Of a stretch of 64,000 nt of DNA, positions 36,071-45,490 are shown piece by piece. The position numbers and the translations under genes were made by a program. Position 1 is the stretch's first letter. Each line of letters opens with the position of its first letter. The notes below the pieces were generated by a model, which searched no databases, was not told the DNA's origin, and worked only from the letters and a program-made list of their open reading frames with translations. The stretch comes from a bacterium (lineage in GTDB: Bacteria > SZUA-182 > DTGQ01), in the NCBI GenBank assembly GCA_040755755.1, contig JBFLZW010000006.1:77982-141981 (forward strand), read 5' to 3'.

Positions 36071-36967
36071 TCACTGAGCTGCAACCGGCGACCTGTCACC
36101 CTCCCTCCGGCTCAGATTCTCCTTTGCCGGACCGGGGAGCATGAGGGGCGTCTTGCCCAGGGTTTGAAGTTTGGCATGGCCGAGAGAATTATACGGCAAA
36201 AGGGCATATTCTTTGATGCTCAATTTCCGGAACAGGACAGACATTGACTGGCGGGCTTCATTCGTGGTCGTGATGCCGGGAACAAGGGGGATGCGGGGAA
36301 TCATCTTTTCAGGACAGAGGCTCATGAGCATAGTCAGATTGTCCAGAATCTGCTCATTGCCTTGCCCGGTATAGAGGCGGTGGAGATCAGGGTGAACCAG
36401 TTTGACGTCAAAATAAATAAGATCGAGGAATTCAAGGATGGTTTTCTGAAATTCAGCTCCTGAGAAAAGTCCATTGGTTTCAATAGCCGTGTGAACCCCA
36501 TCCTTTTTCAGCATTCGGAGGAGGATCGAGATATAATCCATGTGAAGTGTAGGTTCCCCTCCCGATAAAGTGACGCCTCCATCCAAACCACGGAATAATT
36601 GCTGATCCTGGAGTACCAGTTCAAGGATCTGTTCAGGCGAGTAATAAGTGCCAATGCGCTGCAAGCTCAGTCCGGTGCAAACTTCCGTGCATCGACCGCA
36701 CCGGATGCACCGCTCCCGGTCTATCCGGGCAGGATTATCCAGGCTGCAGGCTTTAGTTGGACAAACATCCACACAATCCCCGCACAAAAGGCATTTGGAT
36801 GGGTAAAAACCGATTTCCATGTCCGGATCAATGGCTTCCGGATTATGGCACCACAAACAGTTCAACTGGCAGCCTTTGAAAAAGATCGTGGTTCGAATGC
36901 CCGAACTACCGGCTAGAGCATGTCTTTTAATATCGATGACCAATGGACGGTTCACTATGCACCTCAA
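36071..36967 (-). CDS. Glycyl-radical-enzyme activating enzyme (radical SAM)
   Basis: The 298-residue protein has the radical-SAM cluster motif CQLNCLWC (Cys33, 37, 40). It is followed by a bacterial-ferredoxin-type insert with two 4Fe-4S motifs (CLLCGDCVDVCP and CIRCGRCTEVC), typical of activases for glycyl-radical enzymes other than simple PflA. SAM-binding GGVTLSGGEPTLH is present. It would install the glycyl radical on a partner enzyme, but no such enzyme is in the window. The C-terminal tail GPAKENLSRREGDRSPVAAQ looks unconserved. An SCP2-like gene lies just upstream on the same strand. Confidence 0.85.
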   Translation of the reverse strand: MRCIVNRPLVIDIKRHALAGSSGIRTTIFFKGCQLNCLWCHNPEAIDPDMEIGFYPSKCLLCGDCVDVCPTKACSLDNPARIDRERCIRCGRCTEVCTGLSLQRIGTYYSPEQILELVLQDQQLFRGLDGGVTLSGGEPTLHMDYISILLRMLKKDGVHTAIETNGLFSGAEFQKTILEFLDLIYFDVKLVHPDLHRLYTGQGNEQILDNLTMLMSLCPEKMIPRIPLVPGITTTNEARQSMSVLFRKLSIKEYALLPYNSLGHAKLQTLGKTPLMLPGPAKENLSRREGDRSPVAAQ

Positions 36968-36989
36968 CAGGTAAAAAGGGTTGATCCGG

Positions 36990-37451
36990 CTACTGAGGCA
37001 GATCTTCGTTCAGAGCCAATTGAATGTGATCAGTTAAGAATCCCAGCTTATAAAAATAATTCGGATTTCCTTGAAGAGCCACTGCATTGTCATGGAGAGT
37101 TTTTAAGATGTCTTTCCTGGGTGAACACAATGAATTCATGATACCCTGGTTATCTTTGAAGGTTATGGTGATATCAGCCTCAGGAGAAACGGCCTCTTCA
37201 ATTATCAGCCCGTCATCGTCAAAGGTAGCCAGAAAAGCCACCTGATTCTCCTTGCTCATGAATTGGTACTTCCCGGTAAAACCCTGAATATTTTTCCGAA
37301 AATCAGGGCTGACCTGAGAAAGCAGATCCATCACTTGGAAGAGAACCTCCGGAAAGGTCTCATCCGATTCTCCAGCCATGCATTGCTGATATTTTTTCTT
37401 TGCCTTCCGAAATTGCCACCGCTGCACCTGCCTTTGGATCCAGGTACCCAT
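36990..37451 (-). CDS. SCP2-like sterol/lipid-binding domain protein
   Basis: The start MGTWIQRQVQRWQFRKAKKK at 37451 follows GGAGGGAGAGG; a longer frame to 37481 is possible. The 153-residue chain has a basic N-terminus then an SCP2-like fold from about 45, with DITITFKDNQGIMNSL and ALQGNPNYFYKLGFL. Such domains bind lipids or hydrophobic ligands. It lies 22 bases before the activase gene, so the two are likely an operon, with unknown joint role. Confidence 0.6.
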   Translation of the reverse strand: MGTWIQRQVQRWQFRKAKKKYQQCMAGESDETFPEVLFQVMDLLSQVSPDFRKNIQGFTGKYQFMSKENQVAFLATFDDDGLIIEEAVSPEADITITFKDNQGIMNSLCSPRKDILKTLHDNAVALQGNPNYFYKLGFLTDHIQLALNEDLPQ

Positions 37452-37481
37452 CTTGTCCTCTCCCTCCACTTTTTTCATCAA

Positions 37482-38038
37482 GAAATAGCCGTATCTTCAA
37501 GAGATACGAAGGAGCATAAGGCACTCCCTTCAGTTCATGGAATCCTCCCGTGCTGCTGGGGAAATTACGTTCATTCGTCCACATCCTGAGTCGAATAATA
37601 AGTTTAGTTCAAAAGGAAAGTTAGCATGCGGTTTACTGAAAGAGAAAGATAATTGCAGGTTCGTTTGCTGCTCATGACTACTGAAGAGAACCCCTTTTCG
37701 GCTGACATCCCTGGATGTTATCCGAATCATCCCCTGTATCTCCTCAATAGGGTGATTGACCGTGATTTGTGATTAAGGAAACAATGATAAGCTCTATATC
37801 GGTGAATATACTAAAAACCCGGGGGCAAGGCAAGAGAAATTTTTATCAACTACATTTGAAAGTACGCAACTACACGCTCCGTCTCTTTTCCGTTAAGGGC
37901 AATCTGTATCTCTGGAGGGACGGTCTCTGACACAGGGGCTCCCTGCTGTGGCCGCCCGAATGGGGCAGGCAAGGGGCCTGCCCCTCCAATGTCATTGCCT
38001 GTTTTGGAACACGGGAATGTCTTCTTTATCTGCACTCT
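37482..38038. other. Intergenic region downstream of htpG
   Basis: GGGGCAGGC/GCCTGCCCC near 37962-37984 and CACAGGGGCTCCCTGCTGTG near 37931-37950 are strong hairpins without T-runs. CGTATCTTCAAGAGATACG near 37491-37509 is another. No gene is supported. Confidence 0.45.
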
Positions 38039-39922
38039 TTATTTAACGGCCCGCTCCAGAATATGGTACATCCGATCCACCATATTTCTGGGCTCAGCGA
38101 GGAGACCGGCGGCAATCAGGGCGTTATCGAAGATCTGCTCCCCGATGGTTTTGGCAAACTCCGCATCCTGCGTCCGCAGGGTGTCCAGGCCGCGAATCAG
38201 AGGATGGCGGGGATTGATTTCCATGGTCAGAGGGGAAGGCCCTTCACCAAGGTTTCTATCCATGACCTGCATGACCCTTCGCATGGCGCTGCTCATGCTG
38301 CTGTCAGGATTGACCACAATGGCCGGGCTTTCCACCAGGCGGTGGGACTCGATGACCTCCTTGACCCGGTTGCCCAGAATATCCTTGAGCCAACTGGTAA
38401 GGGATTTGATCTGGTCAGTGCTCAGGGATTCCCTGAATTTCGGCTCCTCCGCTTTTTCTTCCTTTTTCCCTGATTCCGGCAGCTCCAGATTGGCCTGATC
38501 GGCAGAAAGCAGCTTTTTGCCATCGAATTCGTGCAGGTTGCTCATAACGAAGTCATCAATAGGATCATGGGTATATATGACCTCAAGATCACGGCTCCGG
38601 AAAGTCTCCAGGTAAGGGCCAGACTCGATGACCTCCCGCGAAGGACCGTTGAAGTAATAGATGACCTTCTGCCCCTCCTTCATCCGCTCGACATATTCAG
38701 CCAGAGAGGTCAGTTTGCCCTTGTCGGTCCTGGATGACTCGAAGCGCAGCAGTCTGGCAATATCTTTCTGGTGGGTGAAGTCATTGACGATTCCCTCTTT
38801 CAGGAATATTCCAAAGGTGTTCCAGAAGCCGGTGTATTTTTCCGGATTCTGTTTGGCTTCATCTTCCAGATACTTGATGAACCGGCCGCTGATCACCTGG
38901 TTGATCTTTCTGACAATGGTACTATCCTGCAGGGTCTCCCGCGAAATATTCAGGGGCAGGTCCTCACTGTCGATAACTCCCCGCAGGAACCTCATCCATT
39001 CCGGCAGGAGCCCTTCCGGGTGTTTGGCGATCAGCACCTTGCGGCAGTAGAGGTCCACGCCGGGCTCCATTCTGCCAAAGCCGAACCGCTCAAGATTCTC
39101 TTTGGGAACAAACAGGAGTGCCTTGATGGCCAGCGGGGCATCGGCACTGAAATGCAGATAGTACGAAGGATCGTCGAAGGCATTGGCCACGAACCGGTAA
39201 AACTCGGCGTACTCCTCCTCTTTAATCTCGCTCTTGTTGCGGGTCCAGATAGCCTGGATGGTGTTGACCTTCTCCCCCTTGACCAGAATGGGGAAGGGGA
39301 CGAAGTTCGAGTAGCGCTTGATGACCCGTTTGATGGTTTCCGGATCGGCGAATTCGCGGGCATCTTCCTTCAGCTCAAGGATGATCTTGGTCCCCCGGCG
39401 AACCCCTTCCAGCGGTGCTATGGTGTAGGTGCCAGATCCGTCACTGACCCACTCCCATCCCTGGTCGTCCATCCGAAAGCTCCGGGTCTGAACCCTTACC
39501 CGGTCAGCCACCATAAAGGCGGAGTAGAAGCCGACACCGAACTGGCCGATCAGGTTGATATCCTCGCGGGCCGCTTCAGCCAGTTGGGCCAGAAAGCTCT
39601 GGGACCCGGAGTGGGCGATCGAGCCAAGGTTAGCCACCAGCTCATCGCGGGTCATGCCGATACCGGTATCGATAATGGTCAGGGTACGGGCCTTTTCATC
39701 CGTGTTGATCAGAATCTCCAGGGAAAGGTGCCCGTCGAAAACTTCCTTGTGAATCAGACTCTCATGCCGGAACTTTTCGAGAGCATCAACCGCATTGGAT
39801 ACCAGCTCGCGGACGAAAATTTCACGGTCCGTATACAGAGAGTGGATAACAATGTCCAGGACCTTTTTTACCTCGGCCTGGAATTGAAAGGTTTCAGCAG
39901 TAATTGTTCCTTCATTTGGCAT
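38039..39922 (-). CDS. htpG: Chaperone HtpG (bacterial Hsp90)
   Basis: Start MPNEGTITAETFQFQAEVKK at 39922 follows AAGGAGG by 11 bases; a TTG frame to 39961 includes that site and is rejected. The 627-residue protein has the GHKL ATPase domain (VSNAVDALEKFR, DTGIGMTRDEL, GQFGVGFYSAFM), the middle domain with DLPLNISRETLQ, and the dimer domain. HtpG remodels client proteins with DnaK. It closes the chaperone operon and is followed by hairpins. Confidence 0.95.
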   Translation of the reverse strand: MPNEGTITAETFQFQAEVKKVLDIVIHSLYTDREIFVRELVSNAVDALEKFRHESLIHKEVFDGHLSLEILINTDEKARTLTIIDTGIGMTRDELVANLGSIAHSGSQSFLAQLAEAAREDINLIGQFGVGFYSAFMVADRVRVQTRSFRMDDQGWEWVSDGSGTYTIAPLEGVRRGTKIILELKEDAREFADPETIKRVIKRYSNFVPFPILVKGEKVNTIQAIWTRNKSEIKEEEYAEFYRFVANAFDDPSYYLHFSADAPLAIKALLFVPKENLERFGFGRMEPGVDLYCRKVLIAKHPEGLLPEWMRFLRGVIDSEDLPLNISRETLQDSTIVRKINQVISGRFIKYLEDEAKQNPEKYTGFWNTFGIFLKEGIVNDFTHQKDIARLLRFESSRTDKGKLTSLAEYVERMKEGQKVIYYFNGPSREVIESGPYLETFRSRDLEVIYTHDPIDDFVMSNLHEFDGKKLLSADQANLELPESGKKEEKAEEPKFRESLSTDQIKSLTSWLKDILGNRVKEVIESHRLVESPAIVVNPDSSMSSAMRRVMQVMDRNLGEGPSPLTMEINPRHPLIRGLDTLRTQDAEFAKTIGEQIFDNALIAAGLLAEPRNMVDRMYHILERAVK

Positions 39923-39985
39923 GGGTAAGTGAACCTCCTTTATTTTATTTTGATTGCTCAATACACGGCGCGCTCAATTGCTCCC

Positions 39986-40306
39986 TCACCTTCGCAGCCG
40001 GTCCAGTTCTCTTTTCAGCTCCTCGATCTGGTCGAGAAGGTCGAGGATGATTCCCGCGGAAGCCAGATTCACTCCCATGTCCCGGCGCAGCCGGAGGATG
40101 CGGCAGATGCGAAGGACTGCATCGTCGGTGAACAGGGGTTCGGGCCGCTGCGTTGCCGGCTCGATAAGTCCAAGGGAAAAAAATCGGTCGATAAGGTCCG
40201 GGTGCAGTCCGGCCATATTGGCCAGATCGGACAGGCGAAACAGTCTTCCATCGGGAAGATCCGAATCCGAACAGCGGATCACAATTTCATAGCGATGCTC
40301 TCTCAT
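39986..40306 (-). CDS. cbpM: CbpM-type chaperone modulator (MerR-like)
   Basis: The 106-residue protein has a MerR-like winged helix (GRLFRLSDLANMAGLHPDLI, DRFFSLGLI) and a coiled tail (LDLLDQIEELKRELDRL). CbpM modulates the J-protein CbpA. The gene starts 12 bases after cbpA and precedes htpG. Confidence 0.85.
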   Translation of the reverse strand: MREHRYEIVIRCSDSDLPDGRLFRLSDLANMAGLHPDLIDRFFSLGLIEPATQRPEPLFTDDAVLRICRILRLRRDMGVNLASAGIILDLLDQIEELKRELDRLRR

Positions 40307-40318
40307 GGTCTTTCCCTC

Positions 40319-41326
40319 TTATCGCTGGCGCGGCTGGAAAGAGGAGTGCCTGGCCAGTTCCTCAAAAAGCTCCCGCTCTTTCGGATCAAGTGTTTTCGGC
40401 ACTGCTACCTGAATCATGGCATACAGATCACCGCGCATCCCTCCCGACATGGGAAGCCCTTTGCCTCGCAGCCGAAGCCGCTGCCCGCTTTGGACACCGG
40501 CAGGAATCTTCACCCTGGCTGTTCCTTCCATAGTCGGCACTTCCACCTGTGCACCCAGGGCCGCTTCCCAGGGTGTCACGGGCACTTCCACGATCAAATC
40601 ATGACCTTTTAATTGGAAAACCGGATGAGGAGCGATATGCACCCTCAGATACAAGTCTCCGGGCGGGCCGCCGCCCATCCCTTTCTCTCCCTGGCCACTG
40701 AGCCGGATCCGCTTGCCGTCCGTTATTCCTGCCGGAATCGTGACCTCAAGATTCTGGGTAACGCGCTGGGGCTGACCTGCGGCATCCGGCCTCACGGATT
40801 CCAGAGAAATGGTTTTCTTTGCGCCCTGGTAAGCATCTTCCAGAGGAATGGTGATTTCGGCCTCCCGGTCCTGACCACGCGCAGTCCAGTCCCCCGCCTG
40901 TGTCCGGCCACCGGCGGTCCGAAAACCGCCCAGTCCTGCACCAAAGAGCGTTTCGAAGAAATCGCTGAACTTTCCGCCACCAAGACCGCCAATATCCCCC
41001 AGGTCGCTGAAATTGACACCTCTCCATGTTCCTCCGCCAGTCCCGGCAGCCCGTCCGCCCCGGAAATCCCATCCTGGCGGAGGAGTGAAATCCTGGCCAG
41101 CACGCCAGTTTTCTCCGAGCATATCATAGCGTTTACGCTTTTCGGGATCTTTCAGAACTTCGTAAGCCTCATTGATCTTCTTAAACCGCTCTTCCGCGTC
41201 CGGGCTCTTGTTAATATCGGGATGATACTTTCGGGCCAGTTTCCGGTAAGCACGCTGGATGTCATCCTGTGAGGCATTTCGGGGAACGCCCAGTACCTGA
41301 TAATAATCCTGAAATTTAATGGCCAT
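40319..41326 (-). CDS. cbpA: J-domain chaperone of the CbpA type
   Basis: The 335-residue protein has an N-terminal J domain with HPD ([16 protein letters not shown]) followed by a Gly/Phe-like linker and the two C-terminal beta-barrel domains. There is no CXXCXGXG zinc region, which marks CbpA rather than classical DnaJ. It recruits substrates to DnaK. The order dnaK-grpE-cbpA-cbpM-htpG is one compact operon. No zinc-finger dnaJ is visible in the window. Confidence 0.9.
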   Translation of the reverse strand: MAIKFQDYYQVLGVPRNASQDDIQRAYRKLARKYHPDINKSPDAEERFKKINEAYEVLKDPEKRKRYDMLGENWRAGQDFTPPPGWDFRGGRAAGTGGGTWRGVNFSDLGDIGGLGGGKFSDFFETLFGAGLGGFRTAGGRTQAGDWTARGQDREAEITIPLEDAYQGAKKTISLESVRPDAAGQPQRVTQNLEVTIPAGITDGKRIRLSGQGEKGMGGGPPGDLYLRVHIAPHPVFQLKGHDLIVEVPVTPWEAALGAQVEVPTMEGTARVKIPAGVQSGQRLRLRGKGLPMSGGMRGDLYAMIQVAVPKTLDPKERELFEELARHSSFQPRQR

Positions 41327-41349
41327 CAGTTACCCTTTCAATTTACTGA

Positions 41350-41976
41350 TTACTTTTTGGCCTGATGCCTCACCGGGATGACTTTTGCCGGCCGCAGGAT
41401 ACGATCGCTGATGGTGTAGCCGGGTTCAACTACTTCGGCGATGATCCCTTCCGGCTGATCCGCAAGATCAACCGTGGCTACCGCATCGTGACGCTGCGGA
41501 TCGAAGGGTTCCCCTTTCGGGATGATTGGATCCACCCGAAAATGGCGAAGAACACCCTGCATCTGCTGATATATGGCCTGCATGCCCTGATACCAGGGGT
41601 TATCCGATGCCTTTTCCGCTGCTTTGATGGCCCGCTCCATATTGTCCACCACTGCCAGCCACTGGTGCAGGACATAGTCCCGCTCGGCAAAGCGAAGCCG
41701 CTCAAGCTCCCGCTCAAAGCGCTTTCGGTAGTTGTCAAGGTCGGCAGCGGCTCTCTTCCACCGGTCTTCCATCTCCTGAAGCTGCTGCCTCAGGCTGGTC
41801 ACGACCTGTTCCGTTTCCTCAATTTCCTTGCGGGCGGCAGCCTCCTGCTCGGAGAGGATTTCCTCCTCCTCTCCGGCAGGAAGATCAGGCCGGGGTGTTT
41901 CCAGCCCGGCCTCCTGTGATTCGGGTGAATCCCCTGCGGGAATTCTCCGGGATTTTTCTTCCTGATGTCTCTTCAT
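41350..41976 (-). CDS. grpE: Nucleotide exchange factor GrpE
   Basis: ATG 41976 lies seven bases after AAGGAG at 41988-41983; a longer frame to 42003 would start inside dnaK. The 208-residue protein has a long coiled coil (EEIEETEQVVTSLRQQLQEM), then the core GrpE helices and a beta domain (GIIAEVVEPGYTISDRILRP). It releases ADP from DnaK. It begins 24 bases after the dnaK stop. Confidence 0.95.
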   Translation of the reverse strand: MKRHQEEKSRRIPAGDSPESQEAGLETPRPDLPAGEEEEILSEQEAAARKEIEETEQVVTSLRQQLQEMEDRWKRAAADLDNYRKRFERELERLRFAERDYVLHQWLAVVDNMERAIKAAEKASDNPWYQGMQAIYQQMQGVLRHFRVDPIIPKGEPFDPQRHDAVATVDLADQPEGIIAEVVEPGYTISDRILRPAKVIPVRHQAKK

Positions 41977-41999
41977 CGTCTGCTCCTTCAAGCGTGGAA

Positions 42000-43928
42000 T
42001 CACTTTTCAGTAAATTCAGCGTCAATCACGTCTTCACCGCCACCGCCTGAAGGCTGTCTGCCGCCTCCTGCTCCCGGTCCGCCTGCACCACCGGCAGCGC
42101 CTGCACCGGCGGCAGGACCACCTGCCCCGGCCTGCTGTGCGGCAGCGCCGAGGCTATACGAAGCCTGCTGCAGATCGTTCTTCAACTGCCTGACCCGCTC
42201 CACCGGAGCCTCATCTTTGATGGCCTGACGGATATCGGCAATCAGTTGTTCGCAGCGGGCCTTTTCATGGACCGGAACCCGGTCGCCCAGCTCGTGCAGC
42301 ATTCTCTCCACCTGATAGGCCAAAGAGTCTGCCTGATTGCGCTCTTCAATGGCTTCTTTGCGGCTTCGGTCCTCTGCTGCATGGGCTTCGGCATCGTGAA
42401 CCATGCGGTCAATCTCGCCCTTGTCCAGATTGGTCGATCCGCTGATCGTAATCTTCTGTTCCTTGTTCGTGTCCCGGTCTTTGGCCGAGACGTTCAGGAT
42501 TCCGTTAGCGTCGATATCGAAGGTCACCTCGATCTGCGGTACTCCCCGCGGCGCCGGGCGAATGCCTTCCAGCTTGAACCGGCCCAGTTGGCGGTTATCC
42601 CTGGCCATTGGCCGCTCTCCCTGGAGCACCACAATGTCCACAGCAGGCTGGCTGTCCTCGGCTGTGGAGAAAACCTCGGACCTTCGGGTCGGGATGGTGG
42701 TGTTGCGCTCGATCAGCCTGGTCATGACACCGCCAAGGGTCTCTACGCCAAGAGACAGGGGGGTTACGTCCAGCAGCAGGACATCCCGCACTTCTCCCTG
42801 AATGATTCCAGCCTGAATGGCTGCTCCTACGGCAACGACCTCATCCGGGTTCACCGACATGTTCGGCTGCTTGCCGCCGGTCATCTTGCGCACCAGTTCC
42901 TGGACCGCCGGCATTCGGGTGGCACCACCCACCAGGATAACTTCGTCGATGTCTTTCTCGGTCAGTTTGGCATCGTTCAAAGCCTGTTTGACCGGCCCGA
43001 TGCAGCGCTCGACCAGTTGGTGAGTCAACTGTTCAAACTTGGCCCTGGTCAGGGTCATGGACAGATGCTTGGGCCCTGTGGCATCGGCAGTGATAAAGGG
43101 AAGATTGACAATGGTCTGGGCCATGCTCGAAAGCTCACACTTGGCCTTTTCAGCAGCCTCATACAGCCGCTGCAGTGCCTGGCGGTCCTTCCGAAGGTCA
43201 ATCCCCTGTTCCCTGCGGAATTCATCGGCCAGCCAGTCGACTATGGCCTTGTCAAAATCGTCGCCGCCAAGGTGCGTATCGCCTGAAGTCGAGCGGACCT
43301 CGCAGACACCTTCGCCTACTTCCAGAATGGACACATCAAAAGTCCCTCCGCCAAGGTCAAAAACCATGATGGTCTCGTTTTTCTTTTTCTCCATGCCGTA
43401 GGCCAAAGCCGCTGCCGTCGGCTCGTTGATGACCCTGAGCACCTCAAGCCCGGCAATCTTGCCCGCGTCCTTGGTCGCCTGACGCTGAGCATCGTTAAAA
43501 TACGCGGGTACAGTGATGACCGCCTGCTTCACCTTCTCACCCAGGTAATTGGAGGCATCATCGACCAGTTTGCGAAGCACCTGGGCCGAGATCTCCTCCG
43601 GCGCATACTGTTTATTCCGGATATCGAACCGGACCGCATTGTTGGGACCGGAGACTACCTTATACGGAACGATCTTGATTTCCGATTGTACTTCATCATA
43701 ATTCCGGCCAATGAACCGCTTGGCCGAAAAGACCGTGGATTCCGGATTAATAACTGCCTGGCGTTTGGCTATCTGCCCTACCAAACGCTGGCCATCTTCA
43801 GTAAAAGCCACAACTGAGGGAGTGGTCCGCCCCCCCTCGGCATTGGGAATAACTACCGGCTTTCCCGCTTCCATGACGGCTATACAGGAATTTGTAGTAC
43901 CGAGGTCAATTCCAACTGCCTTGGCCAT
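42000..43928 (-). CDS. dnaK: Chaperone DnaK (Hsp70)
   Basis: The 642-residue protein is full length. It has the ATPase motifs [25 protein letters not shown] and [11 protein letters not shown], the EEVD-less bacterial C-terminus ([15 protein letters not shown]) and a Gly/Pro-rich linker. It is the first gene of the chaperone operon. Upstream 528 bases contain an AGTGCCG/CGGCACT palindrome, but no CIRCE element or sigma-32 promoter that I can recognise. Confidence 0.97.
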   Translation of the reverse strand: MAKAVGIDLGTTNSCIAVMEAGKPVVIPNAEGGRTTPSVVAFTEDGQRLVGQIAKRQAVINPESTVFSAKRFIGRNYDEVQSEIKIVPYKVVSGPNNAVRFDIRNKQYAPEEISAQVLRKLVDDASNYLGEKVKQAVITVPAYFNDAQRQATKDAGKIAGLEVLRVINEPTAAALAYGMEKKKNETIMVFDLGGGTFDVSILEVGEGVCEVRSTSGDTHLGGDDFDKAIVDWLADEFRREQGIDLRKDRQALQRLYEAAEKAKCELSSMAQTIVNLPFITADATGPKHLSMTLTRAKFEQLTHQLVERCIGPVKQALNDAKLTEKDIDEVILVGGATRMPAVQELVRKMTGGKQPNMSVNPDEVVAVGAAIQAGIIQGEVRDVLLLDVTPLSLGVETLGGVMTRLIERNTTIPTRRSEVFSTAEDSQPAVDIVVLQGERPMARDNRQLGRFKLEGIRPAPRGVPQIEVTFDIDANGILNVSAKDRDTNKEQKITISGSTNLDKGEIDRMVHDAEAHAAEDRSRKEAIEERNQADSLAYQVERMLHELGDRVPVHEKARCEQLIADIRQAIKDEAPVERVRQLKNDLQQASYSLGAAAQQAGAGGPAAGAGAAGGAGGPGAGGGRQPSGGGGEDVIDAEFTEK

Positions 43929-44029
43929 GATCGACTACCTCCTTACTTGATTGATCTTTTTGTTTTTGCGGGTAATTGCCCATCCCGCCCATTGTTTTCT
44001 TTACTCTGCGGACTGCTTTTTCGCCATGC

Positions 44030-44301
44030 AGTGCCGTTTCCGGCACTCCGTTGTATTTTCCCGCAATTGTCCAAAGTTACTATTGACTGCCATTTGTTCT
44101 GAGAAGATAAATATCTATTAATCGGAGATATTTACCTTGTTGAATAAATATGCAAAGCATATGCCAGAGACTATTATAACACTTAAATCATATATTATCA
44201 ATACATTAAGGGTTGCATTTGACGGCCTTTTCCCCGACGAGCTGCTCCCGGTGTGACGTCGCATGCGACGCAGGATATGTCCACCGGCGCATGACGGTGG
44301 A
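44030..44301. other. Inverted repeats in the dnaK-patatin intergenic region
   Basis: Three palindromes stand out: AGTGCCGTTTCCGGCACT at 44030-44047, CGTCGCATGCGACG at 44257-44270, and TCCACCG/CGGTGGA at 44280-44301. They could be operator sites or RNA hairpins. No gene is supported in 43929-44456, apart from the promoter at 44359-44387. Confidence 0.45.
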
Positions 44302-44358
44302 TGTATCGTATGACCATGACCGCCTCATGCTCTCCGAGGGCAAATAGTACAATATTTT

Positions 44359-44387
44359 TTGACAGGTGTATATAATGATTTTATGAT
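44359..44387 (+). promoter_or_regulatory. Sigma-70-type promoter for the patatin gene
   Basis: TTGACA at 44359-44364, a 17-base spacer and TATGAT at 44382-44387. It lies 70 bases before ATG 44457. Confidence 0.65.
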
Positions 44388-44456
44388 ATAATACATTTTT
44401 CTCAGAGTTCAGGATTCCAGACATATTCACGGATTTACCATGAGAGAGGGGGCAGT

Positions 44457-45473
44457 ATGGCCGGTAATAAAATCGATGGTGTTTTTGAAGGCGGTGGAGT
44501 TAAAGGCATTGGTCTTGTCGGAGCAGTTACGGTCATGGAAGAGAAGGGTTTTCAATTTGAGAATGTGGCCGGTACATCCGCGGGAGCTATCGTCGCCAGT
44601 CTGATTGCCGCGGGATATACAGCCGGAGATTTGAAAAAAATCGTTCAGGGCATGGATTACCGCAAATTCCAGGATAAAGGATGGCTGGACAAAATTCCGG
44701 GTCTGGGGCCTGCCTTGAGCCTTGGCTTTGAAAAAGGCATCTACGAAGGGAAATTCTTCGAATCCTGGCTGCGGGGTCTTCTCGCTCATGCCCCGAAAGG
44801 AAAAGTTACAACCTTCAAGGACCTGGTTATGGATGAATATAAGGATGACCCCCAGTTTCGGTATAAGCTCCAGGTCATTGCCGCCGATATTACCCGGGGG
44901 AAAATGCTGATACTTCCCCGGGATATTGTCGATTACGGGATAGAGCCTGATAATCTGGAGGTAGCCCTGGCAGTCAGGATGAGCATGAGCATACCTTTTT
45001 TCTACGAACCCGTTATCCTGAAGGACACCAGCGGCACCCCCTGCTACATCGTGGATGGCGGCATCCTGAGCAACTTCCCCGTCTGGCTGATGGATGACCA
45101 CACCGCCAATCCTCCCTGGCCTACCTTTGGCTTCAAGCTGGTCGGTCCGACGGATGGAAAGCCGAATACCATCAATGGTCCTGTCACCCTGTTCGCCGCA
45201 CTCTTCCAGACCATGATGGAAGCTCACGATAATTATCACATCGAGGAAGCCCAGTTTGCCCGCACCATCCCCATTCCCACACTCGGCATAGGAACAACGG
45301 AGTTTAACCTGTCGAAGGATAAGAGCAACCGGCTTTTTAAATCAGGGGTGGGCGCTGCCGAAAAATTCCTCCAGGGATGGGACTTTGAGCAATATAAACA
45401 GAAGTACCGGCAGAAGAGGTCTGCGGCACCTCAAAAGGCCGTACTACCCCGAAAACCCGGAGTACCCCAGTGA
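44457..45473 (+). CDS. Patatin-like phospholipase
   Basis: The 338-residue serine hydrolase has the oxyanion motif GGGVKG at 12-17, nucleophile Ser41 in GTSAG, and the catalytic Asp200 in DGGILSNFP. Patatins cleave membrane lipids. It has no signal peptide, so it is cytosolic or translocated otherwise. The stop overlaps the GTG before the next gene, a beta-propeller-like exported protein whose own start is 18 bases further. The pair may be co-transcribed from the promoter at 44359. Confidence 0.9.
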   Translation: MAGNKIDGVFEGGGVKGIGLVGAVTVMEEKGFQFENVAGTSAGAIVASLIAAGYTAGDLKKIVQGMDYRKFQDKGWLDKIPGLGPALSLGFEKGIYEGKFFESWLRGLLAHAPKGKVTTFKDLVMDEYKDDPQFRYKLQVIAADITRGKMLILPRDIVDYGIEPDNLEVALAVRMSMSIPFFYEPVILKDTSGTPCYIVDGGILSNFPVWLMDDHTANPPWPTFGFKLVGPTDGKPNTINGPVTLFAALFQTMMEAHDNYHIEEAQFARTIPIPTLGIGTTEFNLSKDKSNRLFKSGVGAAEKFLQGWDFEQYKQKYRQKRSAAPQKAVLPRKPGVPQ

Positions 45474-45490
45474 AAGAATGGGGGAGAAGA

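Noticed and set aside
44030-44047. CIRCE-like operator before dnaK
   Set aside because: The half-sites are in the everted order and the spacer is four rather than nine bases.
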